64,000 nucleotides of DNA from Streptomyces pacificus (GTDB lineage Bacteria > Actinomycetota > Actinomycetes > Streptomycetales > Streptomycetaceae). A program made the translations under genes and the position numbers. The stretch lies in NCBI RefSeq assembly GCF_011766325.1, contig NZ_BLLG01000011.1:62001-126000 (forward strand), read 5' to 3'. Below, piece after piece: positions 36,273 through 44,396 of this stretch (its first letter is position 1; the number at the start of each line of letters is the position of its first letter). The notes below the pieces were generated by a model. It had not been told where the DNA came from. It worked only from the letters and a program-made list of their open reading frames with translations, and made no database searches.

Positions 36273-37028
36273 TCATTCCGAGACACCCGGTCCGATCCGC
36301 GAGACGATTTCGTCCCAGTAGCCGGGCAGCGAGTCGAAGGCCCCGTCCCGGCCCCGTCTCGGGCCCCAGCGGTCGGTGAAGAAGATCGTTCCGGCTCCTT
36401 GCCAGCGGGCGATCCTCATGGCTTCGTCCAGATGCGTCCGGGGCACCCCGTGCACGAGATGGACGAAGCGCTCCGGCGGATGGTCGGCCGTCCACTCCGC
36501 CACCTGCGACCAGCGGTAGTCGGTCCAGGCGCCGCGGAAGGTGACGAGTTGGTCGGCGGCCTCCGTGTATCCGGGGTGGGGGTGCGCACCATGGCCCAGC
36601 ACGATGTGCCCACCGTCGAGAACGGCCTCCAGGGTGGCCGTGGTACGGCGCACCCGGGAGAGGTCGGCCGGTCCGGCCGGGCAGCGGTCCAGCAGGAACC
36701 CGCCGACGCGGTACCAGTCGAGGTAGCGATGGGCGTCGGAGAGGATCTCACTGAACATCCGGTCGCCGTGGGCGAGGTCGATGCGGCCCAGCACCCGGAC
36801 CCCGGCGTTGGTGAGCCGGCCTGCCGCCTCCAGGCAGTGGGGGTCGGGTCTGCTGCCCGGCCCGTCCGCGACGTCCAGGACGGTCCAGTGCAGCGGGGTG
36901 CCCGGTCGGGTCAGCTCGGCCCATTCGGCCGGGGCTACCAGGGGGTGGGCGTAGCCCGGGACGCCGAGGCCGATCCGGTCGGCGCCCGTGGCGGAGAGTG
37001 CGCGTTCCGTGCTGATCAGATGCGGCAT
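36273..37028 (-). CDS. Spherulin-4 / GH135-like TIM-barrel protein
   Basis: A 251-residue protein of the spherulation-specific family 4 type. In fungi this family includes Sph3 (GH135), an endo-N-acetylgalactosaminidase acting on galactosaminogalactan. The barrel framework is seen in GVPGYAHPL, LGRIDLAHG, VGGFLLDRC and IFFTDRWGP. At the positions where, by memory, Sph3 has a catalytic Asp-Glu pair and a second Glu, this protein reads LDRC and VTFRGAW, so both Glu appear to be Arg. It may be a non-catalytic glycan-binding relative or use a different mechanism. No signal peptide is seen. It overlaps the epimerase gene by 13 bp; last gene of the operon. Confidence 0.75.
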   Translation of the reverse strand: MPHLISTERALSATGADRIGLGVPGYAHPLVAPAEWAELTRPGTPLHWTVLDVADGPGSRPDPHCLEAAGRLTNAGVRVLGRIDLAHGDRMFSEILSDAHRYLDWYRVGGFLLDRCPAGPADLSRVRRTTATLEAVLDGGHIVLGHGAHPHPGYTEAADQLVTFRGAWTDYRWSQVAEWTADHPPERFVHLVHGVPRTHLDEAMRIARWQGAGTIFFTDRWGPRRGRDGAFDSLPGYWDEIVSRIGPGVSE

Positions 37029-37987
37029 GCCGCCTCCATCCAGATGTCCGCGAGGGACTCCTCGAGGTTGATCCGCGGCCGCCAGCCCAGCCGGTCGCGG
37101 GCGGTTCGCACATCCGCCTGCTGCCAGCTGCCGCAGCCGTCGGGATAGGGGTAGGGCGTGCTGCCCAGCTGTTCCGGGACGGGCTCCGGGCCCCGTGGAG
37201 CACCGATCACGGGATGACCGGGGCGTGGGGGCGGGCCGTCCAGCTCGTGCAGCGTCCCCGTGTACCCGGCGACCCTGGCGAGCACGGCTGCGGCGTCGCG
37301 CAGCCGCACGGAGCGGCCCGTTCCGATGTTGACGACGCCCTGTGCGGCGGAGAGCGAGGCGGCGTGCACGGCGCGCGCCACGTCCCGCACGTCGACGAGG
37401 TCCCGCTGGATGCCGAGGCCGCTCAGCTTCAGCTCGGCGTCGCCGGACTGCATGGCGCGGCGCATGGCCTCGGCCAGCCGGCCGAGCGGCGAGCCGGCCG
37501 GGGTGCCGGGGCCGACCGGGGAGAAGACCCGGAGGACGATGGCGTCGAGTCCGGATCCGAGTACCAGCTCGGTCGCGGCGAGCTTGGACACCCCGTAGGG
37601 CCCTCCGGGGCGCGGCACGGCGTCCTCCGCGGTCGAGGAACCGGGCTGCGAGGGCCCGTACTCGGCCGCGCAGCCGAGCTGGACGAACCGGGCGTCGCAG
37701 CGGCTGCGGCGCATGGCCTCGCAGACGGTGGCGACGGCCACCGTGTTGTGCCGGGTGAGGTCGCGGGCGCCGCCGCGGGTGGCGCCCGCGCAGTTGATCA
37801 CGACTCCCGGGTGGACGGCGTCCAGGAACCGGGTGAGTGCTCCCGGGCTGCCGCCCGCGAGGTCGAACCGTACGTCGGCGTCGTCGCCGCGCCCCAGCGC
37901 GGTCAGGTGCACGGCCGGGTCGGCGACGAGCCGGTCGGCGACGAACCGGCCGAGGAATCCGTTTGCTCCGAGCAGCAGCACCCTCAT
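37016..37987 (-). CDS. NAD-dependent sugar epimerase/dehydratase
   Basis: A 323-residue extended SDR. The N-terminal nucleotide motif is GANGFLG (8-14), and the catalytic YxxxK is intact in GPYGVSK, with an upstream Ser/Thr region. The C-terminal half fits sugar-nucleotide binding. It should interconvert or dehydrate a nucleotide sugar, for example a UDP-hexose(amine) 4-epimerase reaction supplying the neighbouring glycosyltransferase; the exact sugar is not determined. ATG at 37987 has GAGGAG upstream. It overlaps the spherulin-4-like gene, indicating one operon. Confidence 0.85.
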   Translation of the reverse strand: MRVLLLGANGFLGRFVADRLVADPAVHLTALGRGDDADVRFDLAGGSPGALTRFLDAVHPGVVINCAGATRGGARDLTRHNTVAVATVCEAMRRSRCDARFVQLGCAAEYGPSQPGSSTAEDAVPRPGGPYGVSKLAATELVLGSGLDAIVLRVFSPVGPGTPAGSPLGRLAEAMRRAMQSGDAELKLSGLGIQRDLVDVRDVARAVHAASLSAAQGVVNIGTGRSVRLRDAAAVLARVAGYTGTLHELDGPPPRPGHPVIGAPRGPEPVPEQLGSTPYPYPDGCGSWQQADVRTARDRLGWRPRINLEESLADIWMEAACRI

Positions 37988-38135
37988 CGCGCGGCTCCTC
38001 GGGGCCGACGGGCCGGTGCTGGGTGGTGCGGGGTCATCGTCGTCTGTCTCCTCGGTGGATGGTGCGGTGGTGGGATACGCCCGCGGCGTCGGCTCCGCGG
38101 GAGCAGTGGGGCGTGTGGGCCCCGTGTGAGGGGTG

Positions 38136-38201
38136 TGCTGTCGGGTGCGGGCGGTGCGGGCGGTGCTGTCGGGTGCGGGCGGTGCTGTCGGGTGCGGGTC
38201 G
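38136..38201. repeat. 19-bp tandem repeat
   Basis: Unit TGCTGTCGGGTGCGGGCGG occurs at 38136, 38164 and 38183 (last copy with changes), with a truncated copy at 38155. It lies between the membrane-protein gene and the epimerase gene of the same operon, together with a short CTACGTGG direct repeat near 38219-38236. Confidence 0.88.
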
Positions 38202-38228
38202 AGTGGTTCACATGGGGGCTACGTGGGG

Positions 38229-39641
38229 CTACGTGGTGTGGGCAGAGGCCCTCGAGAGGGCCGCGCTCGCGTGGACGAGCAGCCCCAGGGCGGCCGCGCC
38301 GCACACGAGAGCGGGGACGGCCGCGGCACCCCAGGTACGCACCGCCGCCTCGACGGGTCGGGCGAGGAAACCGCACCCGGGAAGGCGGCCGCCGAGAATG
38401 GCCGCCGGTGCCAGGGCCTCGCCGGCACAGGCGAACGCGAGACCGGTCACCGCCGCCTGCGGGTAGCCGTGCACGGTCAGCAGCCGGGCGAGGAAGAGCA
38501 GCAGACCGAGGGCGATGGCCGGGGCGATCACCACGGGCACCAGCAGGGACGTCAGCAGGAGCAGGGCGATAAGGGCGCCGGTGTGGAGGGCGACGCAGCC
38601 CAGCAGCAGGGGCCGGGTGCCCGCGGCGAACTCCTCGAGCCCTCTGCTGCCGCCGAGCCCGCGCCGCGCCCGGGCGGAGAACAATCGAGCGACCCAGGCG
38701 GCAGGAGCCACGGCGAGGGCGAGGCCGACGAGCGGGCCGGGCGCGACCGGCCAGGGTCCGAGGGGGCCGCCGGCGACCAGCTCGGCCAGCAGGCCGTCGC
38801 CGAGGAGCGAGTACGCCGCGAGCCAGCACACCAGATAGGGCGTCACCCGCCTGGCGCGCCCAGGGGCGCGCAGGGGCCCGCGCCGCAGACTCCAGCCGAG
38901 CGCGACGGCCAGCGCGACGGCTCCGGCCGCCCCCGCTCCCAGCCGGGCTCCGCCGTCGGTGAAGCGGAGCCCGGCCGCGGTGGCGACCGCGACGGCCCCC
39001 GGCGCCATCGCCGACACCAGGTGCGCCGGGCGTGCGGCGGCTGCCTCATCCGCCTGGGGCTGCGCAGCCTCCTCGCCCCGCGGGACCCTGGCGTAGAGCT
39101 CCTCCGCGAGGGAGAAGACATCGCGGTGCCGGAAGCGTGCGGCGGTCCTGTCGGTGACGCCGTGGGCCTCCAGGCCGGCGGCGATCTCCAGCGGGTCCAC
39201 GGCGCGCTCGCACAGTTCCCGGTGGCGGTGCAGCAGGGCTCTCACCGGGTCGGCGGGCCCGCGCCGGCCGTCCCGGGCCCGAGCGGCCGCACCGGCAGCA
39301 CCGGCAGCACCGACAGCACCGGCCGCCGCCGCGTCCTCACTCGCCGCACGCTCCTTCGGGCCTGTGCCACGATCCGCTGCAACGGCGATCCGCCCCGGGG
39401 AGTCGACACCGGCAGCGCCACCCGGACCACCCGGGCCACCCGGGCCACCCGGGCCACCCGGGCCACCGACCACGACAGCACGCTCAGCGGCGTCGGCACA
39501 AGCGGTGCCCCCCGGGCCGTCGGCACCGGGGGCCTGCTCCGGGTCACCGGCCGGTGGGACCTGGCGGTGTCCCGAGCCGGAGCCGGACTGCCCTGCGGTG
39601 GCCGCTGGGCCGGCGGAGGTGAGGTCGGTGGGCTCAGGCAT
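38229..39641 (-). CDS. Polytopic membrane protein of the exopolysaccharide-type operon
   Basis: A 470-residue protein. The first 130 residues are low complexity, including a collagen-like run of GGP repeats from a 9-bp tandem DNA repeat. A conserved-looking cytosolic part (about 140-210) contains LLHRHRELCERAVDPLEIAAGLEAHG split over two helices. From about 220 onward there are roughly nine to ten hydrophobic segments. Its operon position after a PelF-like glycosyltransferase suggests a PelG-like or other polymer-export partner, but the resemblance is positional. ATG at 39641 has AGGAGGG upstream and overlaps the glycosyltransferase stop by 8 bp. Confidence 0.75.
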   Translation of the reverse strand: MPEPTDLTSAGPAATAGQSGSGSGHRQVPPAGDPEQAPGADGPGGTACADAAERAVVVGGPGGPGGPGGPGGPGGAAGVDSPGRIAVAADRGTGPKERAASEDAAAAGAVGAAGAAGAAARARDGRRGPADPVRALLHRHRELCERAVDPLEIAAGLEAHGVTDRTAARFRHRDVFSLAEELYARVPRGEEAAQPQADEAAAARPAHLVSAMAPGAVAVATAAGLRFTDGGARLGAGAAGAVALAVALGWSLRRGPLRAPGRARRVTPYLVCWLAAYSLLGDGLLAELVAGGPLGPWPVAPGPLVGLALAVAPAAWVARLFSARARRGLGGSRGLEEFAAGTRPLLLGCVALHTGALIALLLLTSLLVPVVIAPAIALGLLLFLARLLTVHGYPQAAVTGLAFACAGEALAPAAILGGRLPGCGFLARPVEAAVRTWGAAAVPALVCGAAALGLLVHASAALSRASAHTT

Positions 39642-41310
39642 CGGGCCCTCCTGGCGCGGCCGCGGTGGTGAGGGAAGCGGTGGTGTCCGGAGCGGAGTCC
39701 GCCCAGCTGGGGCGGCTGCGGCCACCGGTCAGGCGACCGGGGGCATGGGCCTCCGCCGGGGTGGCGAAGGGGACCGGCGCACCGTCGCCGTCCACGGTGT
39801 CCGAGAGGCGGTGGACCGGGCTGTGGGAGATGAGCTCCAGGTAGATGCCGCGGAAAGCGGCGACGTTCTGTTCGACGGTGAAGAGTTCGAGTGCCCGCGA
39901 ACGGGCCGCGGCACCGAGCCGTTCCCGGCGTTCGGGGTCGCGCAGCAGTGCCAGGCAGGCGTCGGCGAGAGCCCGGGGGTTGCGAGGGGGGACCACGAGC
40001 CCCGTGCCACCGATGACCTCGACGACGGCGCCTACGTCGGTGGACACGGTCGCCCGGCCGCAGAACATCGCCTCGACCAGGCTGATCGGGAAGCCCTCGA
40101 CGACGCTCGACAGGACGATCACCGCTCCGGCGGCGTAGGCGTCCGTGAGGTCGGGGGCCTTCGGGCCTCCTATCTCCTCGAACGAGACGGGGTTCTCGCC
40201 GACGGTGTGGGCGTCCGCGGCCTCGTCGGGGAAGAGCTGCGCGGCCAGGGTTCTGCAGTGCGCGAGGTAGCGGCCGGAGTCAGGTCCCGTGACGGGGGGG
40301 CCGATGACCCTCAGCCGCGTTCCCGGTTCCTCCCGGTGCACCTTCGCAAAGGCGTGGAGCAGCGCTATGAGGTCCTTGGCCGGCTCGATCCTGCCCACCC
40401 AGACGAGGGTGTGCGGGTCGCCGGAGTCGTTCCCCTCCCCCACCGCGGTGAAGCGCTCGGCGTCCATGCCGGGGTAGACGGTGCGCAGTCGGGCGGGGTC
40501 GGCCCCGCATCTCTCCTGCCAGCGCCTGGTGTGGGTGTTTCCGGGGGTGATCACGGACGCCTGCCGGTAGACCTCCGAGGCGAGGCAGCCGTGGAAGGCG
40601 CCGAGCAGAGCGCGGACGGGTGCGGCGAGGTGCGCGCCGTAGGCCGCGAGATAGTGGGCGCGCAGTGGTACGCCGTACTCGGTTACCAGCAGGGGGGTCC
40701 CGAAGAAGCGTTTGGCCAGCAGCCCGGGAAGGGCCGCGGTGCCGCCGGACGCGGCATGGCAGAGATCGGCCGCGCCGAGGGAGTCGTCCCCGTACCAGTC
40801 GAGCGAGAGCGGGCGGAGGGCGCGCTCTATCTCGTCGGTGAAGGCGAGGTAGTCCGGTACCGCCGCGGCGTGCACGGCACGGCGCGCGCCGCGAGCACGG
40901 CAGGCGGATTCCATGGTGCGCACGGCGACTTCGGAGCGCAGTGCCGCGTGCAGACCGCCGCGTTCCCGGGCGAGGCCGGCGAGGCCGTACAGCCCCTCGG
41001 CGAACGCCCCGGGGTCGCCGTCGGAGCACACGGCGGCGGCGAGGGAGGCGAAGTGGGCGGCGAAGAGGCGCCGTTCACGGCGACCGTAGGTGCGGCCGTC
41101 GTCCTCGGGCGCCCATATCGGCGCCGTCCGCACCCGCGTGACATGGCGCGGCAGCTCCATCCAGCCCTGGTCCTCCTGATGGGCGGAGCGGCTGAGTGCG
41201 TAGACGTCGAAGTCGTGCTGCGGGAGCCCGCGCACGAGCCGCTCGCACCAGAGCCTGGACTGACCCGTCGCATACGGATAGCCACCTTCCGTGAGCAACC
41301 CGATCCGCAC
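39634..41310 (-). CDS. DUF3492 / PelF-like GT4 glycosyltransferase
   Basis: A 558-residue glycosyltransferase with an N-terminal DUF3492-type domain (starts VRIGLLTEGGYPY, the PelF-family opening) and a GT-B C-terminal domain. Landmarks are WVGRIEPAKD in the nucleotide-sugar domain and the retaining-GT E-x7-E motif EGFPISLVE. PelF uses UDP sugars to build the Pel polymer of partly deacetylated alpha-1,4-GalNAc. GTG at 41310 is chosen because the conserved opening starts there; AGGAG and a G-run lie upstream. First gene of a four-gene minus-strand operon. Confidence 0.9.
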   Translation of the reverse strand: MRIGLLTEGGYPYATGQSRLWCERLVRGLPQHDFDVYALSRSAHQEDQGWMELPRHVTRVRTAPIWAPEDDGRTYGRRERRLFAAHFASLAAAVCSDGDPGAFAEGLYGLAGLARERGGLHAALRSEVAVRTMESACRARGARRAVHAAAVPDYLAFTDEIERALRPLSLDWYGDDSLGAADLCHAASGGTAALPGLLAKRFFGTPLLVTEYGVPLRAHYLAAYGAHLAAPVRALLGAFHGCLASEVYRQASVITPGNTHTRRWQERCGADPARLRTVYPGMDAERFTAVGEGNDSGDPHTLVWVGRIEPAKDLIALLHAFAKVHREEPGTRLRVIGPPVTGPDSGRYLAHCRTLAAQLFPDEAADAHTVGENPVSFEEIGGPKAPDLTDAYAAGAVIVLSSVVEGFPISLVEAMFCGRATVSTDVGAVVEVIGGTGLVVPPRNPRALADACLALLRDPERRERLGAAARSRALELFTVEQNVAAFRGIYLELISHSPVHRLSDTVDGDGAPVPFATPAEAHAPGRLTGGRSRPSWADSAPDTTASLTTAAAPGGPDA

Positions 41311-41699
41311 GAGCGCACCCCCGATCTCCTGTGTGGGCGGGCGCCTTCCGTCCGGCGTCCCGCAGCGCCAAAAACCTATGCGCAGTTGTCGGTGGCGCGA
41401 CGGACGGTTGTCCATCGCGCCACCGGAAGGGGTGAATGCACGTGACTTTCCCGCTCTCGTAGCGTTTGGTGGCGCTACACGCGGCTGCCGTCAACTGCCG
41501 TCGGGGGCTCGGCACGATCCCGGCACGCCCTCTCTCCACGCGCTGCCACGGGCTCCGGCCGGACGGCGGGGAGCGCGTACGAGTGCAGCGCCCGGGCGCT
41601 GCGGTCCCGGTCCCCCGCGCGGCTCGCCGGCCCTCGGCGGCCCGGCGCCGAAGGCGGTGTCACCCGCGCGACCGCCGCCGGGCGGCGCGCCCGGCGCGA
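41311..41699. other. Gene-free stretch before the exopolysaccharide-type operon
   Basis: About 390 bp between the PelF-like gene and the DUF3152 stop. It holds the inverted repeat at 41391-41424 and a second imperfect one near 41459-41476 (GTAGCG and CGCTAC). It is somewhat AT-richer between 41370 and 41475, as expected of a promoter region; no further gene is seen. Confidence 0.6.
41391..41424 (-). promoter_or_regulatory. Candidate operator of the PelF-like operon
   Basis: GGTGGCGCGA (41391-41400) and TCGCGCCACC (41415-41424) form a perfect 10-bp inverted repeat with a 14-bp centre, 81 bp upstream of the glycosyltransferase start. The two half-sites are about two helical turns apart, typical of a dimeric regulator site. 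No regulator gene is adjacent. Confidence 0.45.
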
Positions 41700-43031
41700 T
41701 CAGCCCCCCGGATGCACCCAGGGGTTGGGCCGGCAGGTGATCCCGCCGATGTCCAGCGACTTCGTCTGCTGCTGCATCACGGGGGCCAGGGCGCCGGAGG
41801 TGCGGCAGTTCACATGGCCGTGGCCGAGACGGTGGCCGACCTCGTGGTTGATGAGCATCTGGCGGTACGACAGCATCGCCCCGGCGCCGTACGTCTCGGC
41901 GCCCCGGGCCCAGCGGTACGCGTTGATCATCACGCGCTCGGTGGAGGCGGAGTCGCAGGAGACGTTGTCGACGGTGGTGTCGAGACCCGACTTGGCGCAC
42001 CAGACCGCGGTGGTGCCCGGGCTCGCGAGGGTGATGACGAACTCGGGCTCTCCCGAGGAGATCCGCTCGAAGCTCATGGCACCGCCGTGCGCCCAGCTGC
42101 GCTCGTCGTTGAGGGTCTGCTGGACGGCGTCCGCGAAGAGCGCCCCGTCCAGGCCCAGTCCCTGCTCGACATCCACCCGGTAGCGGACCTTCCGGCCTTC
42201 GCCGGGCGCCTGGTCGAGCCCCGGGACCGCGTCGAACTTCCCCGGACCCTTGAGTTCGGGGTCGAACGGGAACTGCCGGGCCATCAGCTGCGCGTACGCG
42301 GGCGGCGCCGGGGCGGACGGTGTCGCCTGCCCCGTCGGCCGCGCACGCTGGTCGGAGCGGGACGTCTCGTCCTCGGTGACCCGCTCGGAGCCCTCGGCGG
42401 CCTCGGGGGCGGCGGCGCCGGTCCCCTGGTCGCCGACCTGTCCGGCGACCACGACCGCGAGGACCGTCGTCACGGCGGCGGCCGCGACGCCCGTGACCGT
42501 GCGGCCGCGGGCGGGTCTGGAGAGGGGCTCGTCGCCCCCGGGTTCGATCCCCGCGCCCTGGGCGCGGTCGCCGGGCGGCGGCGGGTCGAATGCCTCGACG
42601 AACTCCCGGCGCGGGCCCGGGATACGGGCACCCGCGCCGATCGGCGGGCGCGGGGCGCCGGGTGGGGATGCCGGTGCATGCCCGGTCTCGGCTGCCGCCC
42701 GCCCGGACACGGCGGCGGGGGGCTCTCCCGGCCGCCGTTCACCGGTGGCGGCCGTGCGGTCGCGCGGGACGCCCTGCCAGTCCCCGTACCGCCCGCCGGC
42801 CGCGGGCCCGACCCGGCCACCGCCCGTCTCGTCCTGCTGCGGGTGGCCACCGCGCACCTGCGGTACGCCGTGCGCCGGTGTTCCACCGGCCGCCGGGCCG
42901 GAGTGCTCCGACACCGGCCCCGGCCGCCTGCGCCGCCCGGGGCCGGCGGCCGGACCCCGGGCGTCCGCAGCGCCGCCGGGGGTGGTGTCGGCGGCCTCGG
43001 GTGCGGGGCCCTTGCGGCTGTGTCGTCCCAC
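41700..43031 (-). CDS. DUF3152 membrane-anchored zinc protease (metzincin-type motif)
   Basis: A 443-residue protein. Residues 1-178 are low complexity and basic at the end, followed by one membrane segment (about 179-198), a Pro/Thr-rich spacer and a C-terminal extracellular domain. The domain carries HEVGHRLGHGH (396-406), a complete HExxHxxGxxH zinc motif as in metzincins, with a later PVMQQQ that could be the Met-turn. Several cysteines suggest disulfides. This predicts an exported metalloprotease, although DUF3152 has no assigned role. GTG at 43031, with GAGGAG upstream, begins just after the hydrolase stop (43040), so the two form an operon. Confidence 0.88.
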   Translation of the reverse strand: MGRHSRKGPAPEAADTTPGGAADARGPAAGPGRRRRPGPVSEHSGPAAGGTPAHGVPQVRGGHPQQDETGGGRVGPAAGGRYGDWQGVPRDRTAATGERRPGEPPAAVSGRAAAETGHAPASPPGAPRPPIGAGARIPGPRREFVEAFDPPPPGDRAQGAGIEPGGDEPLSRPARGRTVTGVAAAAVTTVLAVVVAGQVGDQGTGAAAPEAAEGSERVTEDETSRSDQRARPTGQATPSAPAPPAYAQLMARQFPFDPELKGPGKFDAVPGLDQAPGEGRKVRYRVDVEQGLGLDGALFADAVQQTLNDERSWAHGGAMSFERISSGEPEFVITLASPGTTAVWCAKSGLDTTVDNVSCDSASTERVMINAYRWARGAETYGAGAMLSYRQMLINHEVGHRLGHGHVNCRTSGALAPVMQQQTKSLDIGGITCRPNPWVHPGG

Positions 43032-43039
43032 GCCCCGGA

Positions 43040-44017
43040 TCAGCTCCTCGTGCTGTCGTCGAGCAGTTGCCGTACGGCCGCTGCGACCGTCTCCGGATAC
43101 TCCATCATGGCGACATGGCCCGCGTCCGGGAGGGTCAGCAGCCGCGAGTCGCGGAAGGCGGCGCTCGCCCGGCGCGCCATGCGGTAGGAGACCAACTGGT
43201 CCCGGCAGCCGTAGACCAGCAGCGTCGGCGCGAGCACCCGCTCCGCCTGGCGCCACAGCCCATGGCGCCCCCCTAGCGTGTACGCGTCAACCAGACCGCG
43301 CGCGGTACGGGCCATGGCGTCCCAGAAGTAGGGGAGTTCCAGCCTGCGCTCCATCTCCTCGACGGCGTGCAGCAGAGCCTCGTCCGTCACCCGGCCCGGG
43401 TCCCCGTAGCAGAGAGCCGTCGCCCCCCGCACCCTCGCCTCGGGTGTCCAGTCCCGCGTCAGCCTCTGGACCAGCGAGGCCGCACCGGGCAGGCCGAGCG
43501 CCGCGGTGGGCCAAGCACTGCGCTGGGCACGGAGTTCGGGCAGCGCGGGCGAGATCAGGGTGAGGGTGGTCACCAGGTCGGGGCGGACCGCCGCGACCCG
43601 GGTGGCGACCGCGCCGCCCAGCGAGTTGCCGAGCAGATGGACGGGGCCGGGGCCGGGGCCGCGGCCGGGGCCGCCTGCGTCGAGCAGCCGGATCACCGCA
43701 CGGGCATGGGCGGTGATCGAGTAGTCGCCGTCGCCGGGCGGCGGGGAGTCCCCAAAGCCGGGCAGATCGACGGCCTCGCCGTCGACCGCGTCCTCCAGCG
43801 CGCCCATCAGCTGCGTCCAGTTCTGCGACGAGCCGCCGAGTCCGTGGACGAAGAGCGCCGGGGGCAGCCCGGGGGCGGCCGGCGGCCGGCTCCGCACCGT
43901 GAGCGTCAGCCCGGGGAGCGCCACGGAGCGGAGTTCCTCCCCCTGGGCGACCCGCACGGCACGCGTCCGCCCGGCCGGATCGACGGCGCGGATTCCCGGC
44001 GGCTCGGTCGAAGACAT
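43040..44017 (-). CDS. Alpha/beta-fold hydrolase
   Basis: A 325-residue hydrolase. Landmarks: oxyanion-hole segment FVHGLGGSS, nucleophile elbow GNSLGG, acid region VYGCRDQLV and catalytic His in PDAGHVAMM. No signal peptide is evident. ATG at 44017 lacks a ribosome site, but TAACAT lies seven bases upstream, so the transcript may be leaderless. It heads a two-gene unit with the DUF3152 protease. The substrate is unknown; esterase or lipase-like activity is most likely. Confidence 0.87.
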   Translation of the reverse strand: MSSTEPPGIRAVDPAGRTRAVRVAQGEELRSVALPGLTLTVRSRPPAAPGLPPALFVHGLGGSSQNWTQLMGALEDAVDGEAVDLPGFGDSPPPGDGDYSITAHARAVIRLLDAGGPGRGPGPGPVHLLGNSLGGAVATRVAAVRPDLVTTLTLISPALPELRAQRSAWPTAALGLPGAASLVQRLTRDWTPEARVRGATALCYGDPGRVTDEALLHAVEEMERRLELPYFWDAMARTARGLVDAYTLGGRHGLWRQAERVLAPTLLVYGCRDQLVSYRMARRASAAFRDSRLLTLPDAGHVAMMEYPETVAAAVRQLLDDSTRS

Positions 44018-44132
44018 GGGGGCAATGTTACGAGACGATCACGCGGCGGAACCTGTGTTCGGCGTCACACACCGCATAGCGTCCGGCCGGGCATGCTCCT
44101 AGGCTCGATCCAGGGGAGCCGTCTCCGGGCTG

Positions 44133-44395
44133 ACGCCGTAGCGGAAGAGAAACAAGAGAAACAAGACGAAGAGCGGGAACAGCGGGAACAGCGGGAACCG
44201 GAGAACAACGGAAGGAAGCAGAGACTCGACACGGGACGGCAGGAGTAGGCGGCGAGTAGGCACGAGTAGGTCGGGAGAAGGTCAGGAGAAGGTCAGGAGA
44301 AGACAGAGGAAAGCGGCAGCAAGCGGCGGGAAACGGCGGAAAATGGAGGAGAGCGAAGGAAAGCGGAGGAAAACGAAGGAAGGGGGATCGACCCA
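44133..44395 (+). other. Purine-rich tract (about 260 bp) upstream of a small acidic-protein gene
   Basis: The plus strand is dominated by A and G with few T, unlike the rest of the window. It contains short direct repeats (CGGGAACAG, and GGAGAAGGTCA twice near 44273-44300) and many GGAGGA or GAAGGA elements that mimic ribosome sites. No convincing coding frame is seen; the minus-strand frame across it would encode a monotonous Pro/Phe/Ser/Leu sequence. Confidence 0.8.
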
Positions 44396-44396
44396 G

